NCBI RefSeq assembly: GCF_030297015.1
Contig: NZ_AP028056.1
Span: 170,939-234,938 of the forward strand
Direction: 5' to 3'
DNA: 64,000 nt
Origin: Brooklawnia propionicigenes
GTDB lineage: Bacteria; Actinomycetota; Actinomycetes; Propionibacteriales; Propionibacteriaceae
Shown: positions 35,590-43,035 of the stretch, one piece after another
Numbering within the stretch: position 1 is the first letter of the stretch
Layout: every line of letters begins with the position of its first letter
The notes under the pieces: model-generated
Databases searched by the model: none
Seen by the model: only the letters and a program-made list of their open reading frames with translations
Told to the model about the DNA's origin: nothing
Program-made: the position numbers and the translations under genes

Positions 35590-35868
35590 TCACTTCTGAC
35601 CCCTTCGAGTGGCTTGATCAATAGCGCCCCAGACTCCGAAGGATTCGGAAGCACCGGCATCAGCGCACTCGCTCTGCACTGGGCAGTGTCGGCAGCGGTC
35701 GGCTGCCCAGTCGCGATCGTCGGCGGAATCACTCAGCCATGGGTTGTTCTCGTCGCCCCAGGATGCGCAGGCGATGAACTGGCCGTGGTCGGCCGCGGTG
35801 GCCAGGGCGGCGGTGAGCGCCAGATGGGCTGGAGAGTCGAGCATGGGCAGTTGAGGATTGATCTTCAC
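35590..35868 (-). CDS. WhiB-like iron-sulfur protein
   Basis: A 92-aa Wbl protein. Four cluster ligands are Cys34, Cys59, Cys62 and Cys68 (C..., CRHCPVQSEC), followed by the turn GVWGAID at 78-84; these bind a [4Fe-4S] cluster and define the family. The tail TRRGQK is short and basic. Phage-borne Wbl proteins can modulate host sigma-factor-dependent transcription. GTG 35868 overlaps the DUF3631 gene stop (GTGA); its stop overlaps the next GTG in the same way. Confidence 0.88.
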   Translation of the reverse strand: MKINPQLPMLDSPAHLALTAALATAADHGQFIACASWGDENNPWLSDSADDRDWAADRCRHCPVQSECADAGASESFGVWGAIDQATRRGQK

Positions 35869-37358
35869 GACAGGCCGCCCTTCTGGGCGAGCTTGTGGCG
35901 CCAGGTGCACTTCTGGGTGCCAGCCCTGAGGGTCAGGGACATGCCACAGTCCGGGCACGGGTCGGTCGCCTCGCCAATTGGGCCAGTCGTGCGGCTGTCT
36001 GTTTGAGCGTGGCCCGACTGTGATTGTTCCCCAGTTGGGCCACGCTGTATTGGCTTGTCATACCCAGTTGGGCCAATTGGGCCACTTTCTGAGAGATGGA
36101 CATCGTGGCTGGCCCGACTGTGATCCGCGCCTTCGCCCGGATGGTCGGGTTCGTCGGAACGATCGGAACGTGTGGAACGGTTGGAACGGTTTGATTGAGA
36201 CCCCTCCGAACTGTTCGGATACCTGCCGTTCGAATCGTTCGTATCGTTCGAGCCGTTCACACTGTTCGTGTGCAACCTGCTGGCGACGGCCGCAATATCT
36301 ACCTCGGCGTAGCCACGGCGCCTCTCACCGTCCGGTTCCTGCCTGGGGCGGACGCCGGCACCAACGAGCATCTTGGCGAGGCGGTGAGCAGTGAGATCTC
36401 GGCCATAGGGCGATTCCTTGCTCCACTGGTCGGGCCGATCCGCGATCATCTTGGCCACGATCTCGCTGGTCGGCACGAACTGGCGATCTTTCACGATCTC
36501 GGCCACGTCCAGAATCGCCTGCATGGTTGGTGGAATGCTGCGCATGCCGTCCTCCCGGTCTCGCCTTTCTTCTTCCATGTCGCGCTCGATCAGCGCAGAT
36601 ACTCGTTGCGGCCAGGGACCACCCACCACTGCGGCGACCCGCACGAAGGCAACCCAACGTTCCTTCAGCCGACCCTTGCAGCCGTCGGGGAACGTTGGAC
36701 GCGCTTCTTTGACCTGCCCGGCATGGGTTTCGGCCCACTGGCGTAGACCGTCGCCTACCGTCAGCGCCTGCAGCTCGAAGTCCTCATCGAGCCAGTCGGT
36801 CTCTTCGGCCTGATCGTTGACATCGGGCAGCAGGAAGATCCGCAGCGCCCGCGATCTGGTGTCGTCGGGGATGCGCGGGCTGTTCCCGGCCATCGCGACC
36901 GCGCAGTAGGTGGCCATCTCTTTCGGGATCCAGTCACCGCCCTTGGTCGGGGTCAGCACCGGACGGGTCGCGCCGCGCTTGTACCCGGAGTTCAAGATCG
37001 ACAGCAGATCCGAAGTCGTCTCCTTCTTCGGGTCCAACGATCGGTCGACCTCATCGAGCAGCAACGTCCTGGGCCGCTCGGCGACCAGCCGGACCAGCAG
37101 CGCAGAGCTGGTGACCTGGGACATCTGCGCAGGGTCCAGACAGATCCGCTGCAGGTGCTCCAACGCGGTGGTCTTGCCACTGCCCGGCATGATGCTGTCG
37201 ATCAGCAGCCGAGGCGTCACCGGCACGTAGCCGAGCAGCCATGTGTGCTGAGCCCATAGCGCCATCACCCAGATGTCCTCGACGGCGGTGGTGATCACGT
37301 ACCTCTTCAGCCAGACCACCGCATCGTCCAGCGCAGGAGTCTTGAGCCACTCACTCAT
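35865..37358 (-). CDS. DUF3631 domain ATPase/replication protein of the element
   Basis: A 497-aa protein. Walker A MPGSGKTT at 57-64 and Walker B RTLLLDEVDR at 97-106 define a P-loop ATPase; PRIPDDTRSRALRIFLLP and the region to about residue 370 match DUF3631, found at the end of primase-helicases of actinobacterial plasmids and phages. It probably drives replication of the element. Residues about 365-420 are a tripeptide-repeat Asn/Ser/Arg tail (SNRSNRSTRSDRSDE). A C-terminal zinc finger CPDCGMSL...C ends the protein. It overlaps its neighbours by four bases on both sides. Confidence 0.85.
   Translation of the reverse strand: MSEWLKTPALDDAVVWLKRYVITTAVEDIWVMALWAQHTWLLGYVPVTPRLLIDSIMPGSGKTTALEHLQRICLDPAQMSQVTSSALLVRLVAERPRTLLLDEVDRSLDPKKETTSDLLSILNSGYKRGATRPVLTPTKGGDWIPKEMATYCAVAMAGNSPRIPDDTRSRALRIFLLPDVNDQAEETDWLDEDFELQALTVGDGLRQWAETHAGQVKEARPTFPDGCKGRLKERWVAFVRVAAVVGGPWPQRVSALIERDMEEERRDREDGMRSIPPTMQAILDVAEIVKDRQFVPTSEIVAKMIADRPDQWSKESPYGRDLTAHRLAKMLVGAGVRPRQEPDGERRRGYAEVDIAAVASRLHTNSVNGSNDTNDSNGRYPNSSEGSQSNRSNRSTRSDRSDEPDHPGEGADHSRASHDVHLSESGPIGPTGYDKPIQRGPTGEQSQSGHAQTDSRTTGPIGEATDPCPDCGMSLTLRAGTQKCTWRHKLAQKGGLS
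36154..36269. repeat. Opposed 9-bp repeat arrays inside the DUF3631 gene
   Basis: GGAAC recurs every 9 bases four times (36156, 36165, 36174, 36183) and GTTC recurs every 9 bases five times on the same strand (36228, 36237, 36246, 36255, 36264). The two arrays face each other around the palindrome TCCGAA-CTG-TTCGGA (36205-36219). The period equals three codons, so it also encodes the tripeptide tail of the ATPase. An iteron-like origin embedded in the replication gene is possible. Confidence 0.55.
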
Positions 37359-37762
37359 ACGATCGCCCCGATCAGGGCAAGATCGGCGGCGTGCTCGGGG
37401 TCGAGGATGTCGTCACCGCGCAAGACTGCGGCGTGCAATCTGCATTGAGCAGCGCTCACCGCACACCGGCGGTCGATGCGCTGGGCAGCGGTCGGATCGG
37501 TGCCGAGATAGTCGCCGGGTCGTGGCCGGCAGTCCTCGAAGATCCGGCCGCGCTGCTCCCACTGGGCTGGCAAGACGCTGCTGATCGCGTCGGCAACCAG
37601 GTCATCGCGATGGGCGCCGAGGTCGAGGCCGGCCAGGGCGCGGCGCACCTGGGCTTGCGGGCTGAATAGGCTAGGACCTGATATGCTGGATTCGCGGATT
37701 GAGTGCGTGGTGGCCGTCCCAGGGTTCTCCTCCCTGGGGCGGTTCTCCTTTTTTGCGATCAT
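37355..37762 (-). CDS. Hypothetical protein of the element (135 aa)
   Basis: Not recognised. The conserved-looking part is VRRALAGLDLGAHRDDLVADAISSVLPAQWEQRGRIFEDCRPRPGDYLG, then AAQCRLHAAVLRGDDILDPEHAADLALIGAIV. The ATG at 37762 overlaps the stop of the 97-aa gene, and the end overlaps the DUF3631 start, so it is a coupled member of the early operon. The first 35 residues are low-complexity and contain a hairpin at DNA level (37718-37738: CCCAGGG-AGGAGAA-CCCTGGG read on the minus strand) with a Shine-Dalgarno-like loop. Confidence 0.6.
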   Translation of the reverse strand: MIAKKENRPREENPGTATTHSIRESSISGPSLFSPQAQVRRALAGLDLGAHRDDLVADAISSVLPAQWEQRGRIFEDCRPRPGDYLGTDPTAAQRIDRRCAVSAAQCRLHAAVLRGDDILDPEHAADLALIGAIV

Positions 37763-38052
37763 GCCGCGTCATCACCGCCGAGTGCAGCGAGCTCGGACTC
37801 AGCGGCCTTGGCGTCCGCAATGGCTTCGCGGGCTTTACGACGCGACTGTGCAGACTTCAGTGCCAACCGCTGATAGTAGGCGCGGCGGAGATGCTCGGCG
37901 CGGATGGGGTCACCATCGGCCTGGGCAAGGAACTTGGCTTGGAGGGCGGCGCGCGCCTTCGCGGTGCGGGCAGTGCGGTCGGTGGTTTGCGCCCAAGACT
38001 CATTGGCGGCGATCGAGGCGAGCAGCCGACGCTCGGAATCGGGTGTAGACAT
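37759..38052 (-). CDS. Hypothetical charged helical protein (97 aa)
   Basis: Not recognised. The 97-aa protein is Ala/Arg-rich and helical (TARTAKARAALQAKFLAQADGDPIRAEHLRRAYYQRLALKSAQSRRKAREAIADAKAAE). It lies in the early operon between the integrase side and the replication ATPase, a usual place for regulators or excision factors, but no such motif is clear. AAGGGG stands before ATG 38052 inside the loop of a perfect hairpin. Confidence 0.62.
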   Translation of the reverse strand: MSTPDSERRLLASIAANESWAQTTDRTARTAKARAALQAKFLAQADGDPIRAEHLRRAYYQRLALKSAQSRRKAREAIADAKAAESELAALGGDDAA

Positions 38053-38072
38053 ACGTGTCCCCTTGACACGTA
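38052..38072 (-). promoter_or_regulatory. Hairpin with the ribosome site in its loop
   Basis: Read on the minus strand, TACGTGTC-AAGGG-GACACGTA is a perfect 8-bp stem whose loop carries the Shine-Dalgarno of the 97-aa gene and whose end touches its start codon. It could act as an RNA switch for translation or as a protein-binding operator. Confidence 0.55.
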
Positions 38073-38121
38073 CCTCTGCCCAATTAGGTAACTTGATTCC
38101 GCGCTGGCGCCAGGCTCGTAT

Positions 38122-38526
38122 TCAGCTTTCCGTGGGAAATGCTACCTCATCTTTACGCTGTTCGCCAAGTTTCTGCACGGCGGCAGCTACGGGATCTTCG
38201 CCGTGATAGAGCAGGGGCAGCGTAGTCTTCTTCTTGCCCGCCTGCACCTGCAGATAGAGCTCGTTCAGGTCGGCGACCATCTTGTGCTCTTCGCGGCAGG
38301 TGGCGAACACCTCATCGTCCGGGTAGTAGTCGACACCGGGGCGGCCCAAGTAGTTCGGTGGGAAGTCCACTCTTCGGTGAACGCGCCGTCCATTGACCGC
38401 AAGTTCATACTCGGATGTAGTCCACACCGTCGCGCGCCACAACAGAGCACCATCATCCTCGCGTTCAACCGCGCCGACGAACCCACCACAGATCGGGCAG
38501 AACGCCCGCAACACCGCCTCGCTCAT
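38122..38526 (-). CDS. Hypothetical zinc-finger-like protein (134 aa)
   Basis: Not recognised by family. The 134-aa protein has an N-terminal CPICGG and a later CREEH, which could make one zinc site. The middle (WRATVWTTSEYELAVNGRRVHRRVDFPPNYLGRPG) is beta-rich. ATG 38526 overlaps the integrase stop (ATGA), so it is cotranscribed with the integrase; an accessory role in excision or regulation is a guess from position. Confidence 0.6.
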   Translation of the reverse strand: MSEAVLRAFCPICGGFVGAVEREDDGALLWRATVWTTSEYELAVNGRRVHRRVDFPPNYLGRPGVDYYPDDEVFATCREEHKMVADLNELYLQVQAGKKKTTLPLLYHGEDPVAAAVQKLGEQRKDEVAFPTES

Positions 38527-39425
38527 ATTCGATCGCCCCTGCGGAGTCGTTGAGCAGCAGCCTTCGCGCGCTCGTCGGCCGCGACGGAACCATATCGGCC
38601 TAGCATCGCGTCCGACTTCCAGCCCGCCAACCGCATGGCGTCGCGCTCTTGGCCGCCGTTGGCGAGGAAGTCGTTCGCCCACGTATGCCGAAGCTGATGC
38701 GGGTGAATTCGCGGCAAGCCGGCCTCATCGCAGCGGACCTCGAACCGGGCCCTGATTCCGTCCTCTGTGAGCCCGCCCCGCTCCCCCAACCACAGCTTCG
38801 GCAGGTGTGCCCAGCGGTGATCGGACCGGACGCGTAGGTACCGGTCGACTGCTTGGACCGTGCGATCGCCGAAGTAGACGAACCGCGTTCCCGTCTTTCC
38901 GGTCACCAGCGCGATGGCGGTGTCGAGGTCGAGTCGACTCGGGTCGGTCGTCATCCCGGCCAACTCCCCCACCCGAATGCCGGTGTCGAGCAGGACGCGG
39001 AAGATCGCCTGATCGCGACGGTCTGCGAACGATTTCCCTCGGCATGTGCTCAGCAGCTTGGTCAGATCGGCATCCGAGACGATGGGGACGGCGGGCTCGT
39101 CGGTCACCGCGGGAGCCTCCAGTTTCGCCATGGGGTTCGTGGCGAGCTCGTCCTCGTCGGCGAGCCATTGACAAAATCGGTGTAGGCCGCGGTAGCGCAT
39201 CTTGCGGGTGTTTGCGGATAGTCCCGCGTCGCGCAGACTTGCCAGCCATTCACGGATGGCGGGGCGAGTGAGTTCGTCCAGCGTCTCCGGTCTGCCCTGC
39301 TCGGCAAGCCATCGGCCGAAGAAGATGACTGCCTGGTCGTACAGGCGGACGGTCTGCGGTGACTTGTCGGCGGCGCGCAACGCGCGGTCGAAACTCTTGC
39401 GCAAGTCTTCCAATCGGGCAGCCAT
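38523..39425 (-). CDS. int: Tyrosine-type site-specific integrase
   Basis: A 300-aa XerC/D-like recombinase. The core-binding domain covers about 1-100 (SPQTVRLYDQAVIFFGRWLAEQGRP...ANTRKMRYRGLHRFCQWL). Catalytic residues are Arg151 (GIRVGEL), the HPHQLRHTWA box with His243 and Arg246, Trp269, and the nucleophile Tyr278 (GRYGSV). It lies 84 bases inside attR, as integrases of such elements do, and should act on the 45-bp core in the ligD 3' end. It begins the long minus-strand operon. Confidence 0.93.
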   Translation of the reverse strand: MAARLEDLRKSFDRALRAADKSPQTVRLYDQAVIFFGRWLAEQGRPETLDELTRPAIREWLASLRDAGLSANTRKMRYRGLHRFCQWLADEDELATNPMAKLEAPAVTDEPAVPIVSDADLTKLLSTCRGKSFADRRDQAIFRVLLDTGIRVGELAGMTTDPSRLDLDTAIALVTGKTGTRFVYFGDRTVQAVDRYLRVRSDHRWAHLPKLWLGERGGLTEDGIRARFEVRCDEAGLPRIHPHQLRHTWANDFLANGGQERDAMRLAGWKSDAMLGRYGSVAADERAKAAAQRLRRGDRI

Positions 39426-39493
39426 GATGCTAGGTTATCAGGTGAGTAAGCGTTGTGCTACTCGCCACATGCGCCTATCAATAACTAAATTGC

Positions 39494-40540
39494 CTAGTCA
39501 ATCTTGCGTTGCCTGCTCGGCTGCACCCGCGGCGGTTCGCCCGGCATCTTCGGGTATTCGGGCGGATAGGGCATGTCCGTCAGGCCCTGTTCCAGCCCCA
39601 GTTCGTAGAGCCGAAGCGCCGGATCGATGCTTTGGGGTTTGGACGCGTACAGCGGGGCCCAGACGTCGCCATGCTCGCGGTAACGCTGCGGCATGGTGAC
39701 CACGGTGAAATCGTCCGGGCGCACATCCGGCAGTTCGTCCCAGGTCAGCGGCGCCGACACCCTGGCCTGGGGCACCGGACGCACCGAATACGGACTGGCC
39801 ATCAACCGGTCACGCGCCATCTGGTTGAAGTCGACGAAGATGCGCTGACCGCGTAGCTCCTTCCACCACTCCACCGTGACCTTCTCCGGCATCCGGTGAG
39901 CGAGTTCGCGACCGATCGCTATCACGGCATGCCGCGCGACCACGAAGGGCACGGGCTCGATCATGCAGAAGACGTGAACCCCGCGTCCGCCGCTCGTCTT
40001 CGGGTAGCTCTCCAATCCCAATTCACCCATCACCTGGCGCAACTCGAGCGCGGCTCCGACGGCGTCCCCGAAATCGGTGCCCGGTTGCGGATCCAGGTCT
40101 ATCCGCAACTGGTCGACCAGGTCGACCCTGGGGGCAGTCACAGGCCACGGATGGAAGCGCAACGTGCCAAGGTTCACCGCCCAGACGATGGTGGCCAGAT
40201 TCGATGGGGTGATCGCGGTTGCGGTACGACCCGACGGAAACGTGATCTCGGCCACATCCACCCAGTCGGGACGCTTCTCGGGAGCCCGCTTCTGGTAGAA
40301 GGCATCGCCCTTGCCATCAGCACGGGTGGTCAGCTTCATGCCCTCGCGGACTCCACCGGGCCAGCGTTCGAGCGTGGTCGGACGCCGTCGCAGCCCCGCA
40401 AGGAACCCGTCCCCCACACTCATCGCGTAGTTCGCCAGATCGAGCTTGCTGATACCCAGGTCCTCGAAGTAGATCTTGTCGGGGCTGGATAACCGCACCT
40501 CGATCCCCTGTACGTCCAGCTGCATCGCAGGTGTCGCCAT
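39494..40540 (-). CDS. LigD-type polymerase domain protein (NHEJ primase-polymerase)
   Basis: A 348-aa archaeo-eukaryotic primase-type polymerase as in LigD PolDom. The metal-binding pair is Asp148/Asp150 in LRIDLDPQPG, and KTSGGRGVHVF (181-191) is the family nucleotide-binding motif. ITPSNLATIVWAVNLGTLRFHPWP is also typical. It is a stand-alone polymerase domain without ligase or nuclease parts. It fills and edits double-strand break ends with Ku and a ligase. The last four residues are provided by the integrated element; the ancestral tail was 16 residues (KREDSEYSSPPTEGSG). Confidence 0.9.
   Translation of the reverse strand: MATPAMQLDVQGIEVRLSSPDKIYFEDLGISKLDLANYAMSVGDGFLAGLRRRPTTLERWPGGVREGMKLTTRADGKGDAFYQKRAPEKRPDWVDVAEITFPSGRTATAITPSNLATIVWAVNLGTLRFHPWPVTAPRVDLVDQLRIDLDPQPGTDFGDAVGAALELRQVMGELGLESYPKTSGGRGVHVFCMIEPVPFVVARHAVIAIGRELAHRMPEKVTVEWWKELRGQRIFVDFNQMARDRLMASPYSVRPVPQARVSAPLTWDELPDVRPDDFTVVTMPQRYREHGDVWAPLYASKPQSIDPALRLYELGLEQGLTDMPYPPEYPKMPGEPPRVQPSRQRKID
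39510..39554. repeat. attR, 45-bp direct repeat within ligD
   Basis: Identical to 29620-29664. It encodes PKMPGEPPRVQPSRQ of the LigD-type protein on the minus strand; beyond it the element supplies a new ending (RKID, stop at 39494). Confidence 0.92.
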
Positions 40541-40622
40541 GGATCCAGCCTATGAGGTGCCGGGGCACGGTTGAGGATTGAAGCAGCTGGTTACGCTGGA
40601 GACTGCCCGAGAGGAGCCGACC

Positions 40623-41078
40623 GTGAACCGTTCACTGCCAGGAGATGGCGTCTTCAGGCTTACCGATGACCAATGGCGGGTCAAGCTGAATCCCAAGGAG
40701 TTCCACGTCCTGCGCGAGGCCGGCACCGAGGCGCCGTTCATCGGCGAATACACCAATCTTGAAGCCGAGGGTACTTACCGCTGCCGAGCCTGCGGCGCTG
40801 AACTCTTCCGCTCGACCACCAAATTCGGTTCGCACTGCGGCTGGCCGAGCTTCTTCTCTCCCCTCGCTGAGGACCGCGTCCGCTATATCGAGGACCGCTC
40901 GATGCCCGGGCGGCCGCGGGTCGAGGTGCGCTGCGCCAACTGCGATTCGCATCTGGGACATGTCTTCGAGGGCGAGGGCTACGACACTCCCACCGATCTG
41001 CGCTACTGCATCAACTCGATCAGCCTGACTTTCGAGCCCGCCGATGATCCCGAACCGGGTGCGCGGACTGGTGCCTAG
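40623..41078 (+). CDS. msrB: Peptide methionine (R)-S-oxide reductase
   Basis: A 151-aa MsrB. The catalytic Cys129 is in RYCINSISL; zinc ligands are CRAC (54, 57) and CANC (104, 107); HCGWPSF (71-77) binds substrate. It reduces the R epimer of methionine sulfoxide in proteins. GTG 40623 is chosen because GAGAGGAG lies seven bases before it and because MsrB proteins start near this point; an ATG at 40578 would add 15 residues. It stands divergent from the LigD-type gene. Confidence 0.93.
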   Translation: MNRSLPGDGVFRLTDDQWRVKLNPKEFHVLREAGTEAPFIGEYTNLEAEGTYRCRACGAELFRSTTKFGSHCGWPSFFSPLAEDRVRYIEDRSMPGRPRVEVRCANCDSHLGHVFEGEGYDTPTDLRYCINSISLTFEPADDPEPGARTGA

Positions 41079-41134
41079 CGCCTTGACGGCGCGTCTGCCG
41101 GAGCACAGCTGTACTGCCGCCTATTGTCGGGACT

Positions 41135-41731
41135 GTGAAGAATGAGGTCCGGACACTGATGAGCGGGGACTCATCCTTCGGCCGCATCACCGACGCCATC
41201 GAGGCATTCGGTTGGCATCCCCGGGTGCAGGTCGAGCAGATTCCGGCACCCCAGCGCATCGCGCCACACGCCTATGCCGTCGAGGCAAGCGTGCTGACCA
41301 CCGCGGACGACGAGGTCGGCACCGGACGCCTGATCGTTCTCCACGATCCGAACGGCAACCAGGCCTGGAACGGCAACTACCGGTGCGTCAGCTACGCCCG
41401 CGCTGATGTCGATCTGGAGATGGTCACCGACCCTCTGCTCGCCGAGGTCGGCTGGACCTGGCTGACCGAGGCGCTGGAAGCGAACAACGCCAGCTATCAC
41501 GACGCCTCCGGAACCGTGACGGCGGTGTCCAGCCGCAGTTTCGGCGAACTCGCCGGCGAGGCCGACCGTGCGGAGATCGAGATCCGCGCGTCGTGGACTC
41601 CCGAGCTGGGTGAACTGCCCGACATCGTGCCTCACCTGGCGGCCTGGCAGTCACTGCTGTGCACCACCGCCGGTCTACCTCCATTGGCCGACGGCATCAT
41701 TCAACTCACCACCCGGCTGGAACAACAATGA
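41135..41731 (+). CDS. DUF3000 family protein
   Basis: A 198-aa protein of the actinobacteria-specific DUF3000 family, recognised by RPELRLEEIPAPQRIAPHAYAL-like VEQIPAPQRIAPHAYAVEASV, GTGRLIVLHDPNGNQAWNGNYRCVSYARADVD and WTWLTEALE. Function is unknown. In many actinobacteria it lies next to ribonuclease D and dxs, as here. It overlaps the RNase D gene start by four bases (ATGA at 41728). GTG 41135 is the likely start; ATG 41159 is possible. Confidence 0.88.
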   Translation: MKNEVRTLMSGDSSFGRITDAIEAFGWHPRVQVEQIPAPQRIAPHAYAVEASVLTTADDEVGTGRLIVLHDPNGNQAWNGNYRCVSYARADVDLEMVTDPLLAEVGWTWLTEALEANNASYHDASGTVTAVSSRSFGELAGEADRAEIEIRASWTPELGELPDIVPHLAAWQSLLCTTAGLPPLADGIIQLTTRLEQQ

Positions 41732-42990
41732 GCGAACCTCCCGAACTCGATCTGGCCGAACTGCCGGTGCTGGCCGAGCCCGCCAGCGGAGTTCCCTCAG
41801 TGGTCGACGATTCGCCAAGCCGGAGCGCGGCACTCGAAGCCCTGCGGGCCGGTCATGGTCCAATCGCCATCGATGTTGAACGCGCGCAGAGCTTCCGGTA
41901 CTCGTCCAAGGCCTACCTGCTGCAGCTCAAGCGTCCCGGTTCGGGCATCATATTGATCGATCCGACTGCATTCCAGACCGATGAGGCCGAGGTCGCGCAG
42001 CTGGCAGCCTTGCAGCAGCTGATCGGCGACCAGGAGTGGATCATCCACGCGGCCACCCAGGACCTGCCCAATCTGGTGCAGCTGGGGTTGCGCCCGGTGC
42101 AGCTCTTCGACACCGAACTGGCCGCACGCCTGCTCGGACTGCCAAAGGTGGGTCTGGCCGCGCTGGTCGGCAGGTACTGCGGCGTCCGGCTTCTCAAGGA
42201 GCATTCCGCCGCCGATTGGTCACGACGGCCTATTCCCGATGACTGGCTGGCTTACGCCGCACTCGACGTCGAGCTCCTGCACGAGTTGCGCGAACAGTTG
42301 AGCGCCGAGTTGGCCGCAACCGACAAGCAGGAATGGGCCGCTCAAGAGTTCGAGTGGCTGTGCCGATGGGCAGTGCATCCGGCCGCCGAGCACCCCGACC
42401 GGTGGCGCCGCACGTCGGGTTCGCATCTCGTCCGTACGCCACGCGGCCAGGCCGTGGTTCGCGAACTGTGGACGGTTCGCGATGACATCGCCCACCAGAA
42501 CGACAAGACACCCTCGAAGATCCTGCCTGACAAGGCCATCAGTGAACTGGCCGCACTGATCACCCGCAGCCACCCCGGCGTCCCCACGGTGCAGGAGCTG
42601 CGTTCCATCGATGGGTTCAAGCGCCGCCAAGCTCGTGCCTATCAGGCCGAATGGCTCGCTGCGCTCGATCGGGTAGCGAACCTGCCCACGAGCGAGCTGC
42701 CGCCGGTGCGCACCGCAACCAATGGGATTCCCGCTCCACGCAACTGGGAGCGCGTCAATCCGCAGGCCTGGCGGCGCTGGGAGGCTGTGCGTCCGGTGGT
42801 CGTGAAGCGTGCCGAGGAGCTCAATCTGCCGGTGGAGAATCTCATCTCCCCCGATGCGCTCAAGCATCTTCTGTGGGAGATCGAGCTGCCACTGAGCGTC
42901 GAGTCGGTCTCCGATCAGCTCGCTGCCCGCGACGCCCGCCGCTGGCAGCAGGACCTGATCGCTCCGCTGGTGGTGGAGCGGCTCAGCTGA
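41728..42990 (+). CDS. rnd: Ribonuclease D (HRDC domain)
   Basis: A 420-aa 3'-5' exoribonuclease. DEDDy residues are visible: Asp49 and Glu51 in IAIDVERA, the Asp in HAATQDLPNL, and YAALDVELLHEL with the last Tyr and Asp. A helical HRDC domain follows near 210-290 (LWTVRDDIAHQNDKTPSKILPDKAI). It trims tRNA and other stable RNA 3' ends. Coupled to DUF3000 upstream; convergent with dxs 45 bases downstream. Confidence 0.92.
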   Translation: MSEPPELDLAELPVLAEPASGVPSVVDDSPSRSAALEALRAGHGPIAIDVERAQSFRYSSKAYLLQLKRPGSGIILIDPTAFQTDEAEVAQLAALQQLIGDQEWIIHAATQDLPNLVQLGLRPVQLFDTELAARLLGLPKVGLAALVGRYCGVRLLKEHSAADWSRRPIPDDWLAYAALDVELLHELREQLSAELAATDKQEWAAQEFEWLCRWAVHPAAEHPDRWRRTSGSHLVRTPRGQAVVRELWTVRDDIAHQNDKTPSKILPDKAISELAALITRSHPGVPTVQELRSIDGFKRRQARAYQAEWLAALDRVANLPTSELPPVRTATNGIPAPRNWERVNPQAWRRWEAVRPVVVKRAEELNLPVENLISPDALKHLLWEIELPLSVESVSDQLAARDARRWQQDLIAPLVVERLS

Positions 42991-43035
42991 CTCCGGTCGC
43001 TTCTGACCCCACCTCCGCCGCCGGTTCGCCATGGG

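Larger units (their letters stand above)
33519..35593 (-). pseudogene. Phage-type gene of unknown function split by an ISAs1 element
   Basis: The 3' part (33519-34189) reads on the minus strand in one open frame up to the IS. The 5' part (35506-35593) starts with GTG 35593, overlapping the WhiB-like gene stop (GTGA). Removing the IS and one 10-bp target copy joins the parts in frame: 759 bases, 252 residues, beginning VSAETRRLIDACWEVYRL and crossing the junction at LLDYPRPLAFEVEAEV. The product is not recognised; ITLYRGTHID and HSFWTTSLPYARAYA weakly recall the R-S-x-S elements of ADP-ribosyltransferase-like phage proteins. A residual product from GTG 33992 (157 aa) is possible but lacks a ribosome site. 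Confidence 0.85.
29620..39554. mobile_element. Integrated phage-satellite-like element (about 9.9 kb) in ligD
   Basis: Bounds are the 45-bp direct repeats (attL 29620-29664, attR 39510-39554; one unit is 9,890 bp). The integrase gene lies next to attR. Most genes run leftward: integrase, Zn-binding small protein, two small proteins, DUF3631 ATPase, WhiB-like protein, a gene split by an IS, a small protein, scaffold-like protein, HK97-type capsid protein, and two small proteins; three genes near attL run rightward. No terminase, portal, protease, tail or lysis gene is recognised. Size and content recall phiRv1/phiRv2 of Mycobacterium tuberculosis; such elements may use a helper phage. The IS inside suggests decay. 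Confidence 0.88.

Noticed and set aside
36154..36269. CRISPR array
   Set aside because: Units are 9 bp without spacers of CRISPR size, inside a coding gene, and no cas genes are present. No CRISPR array is seen elsewhere in the window.
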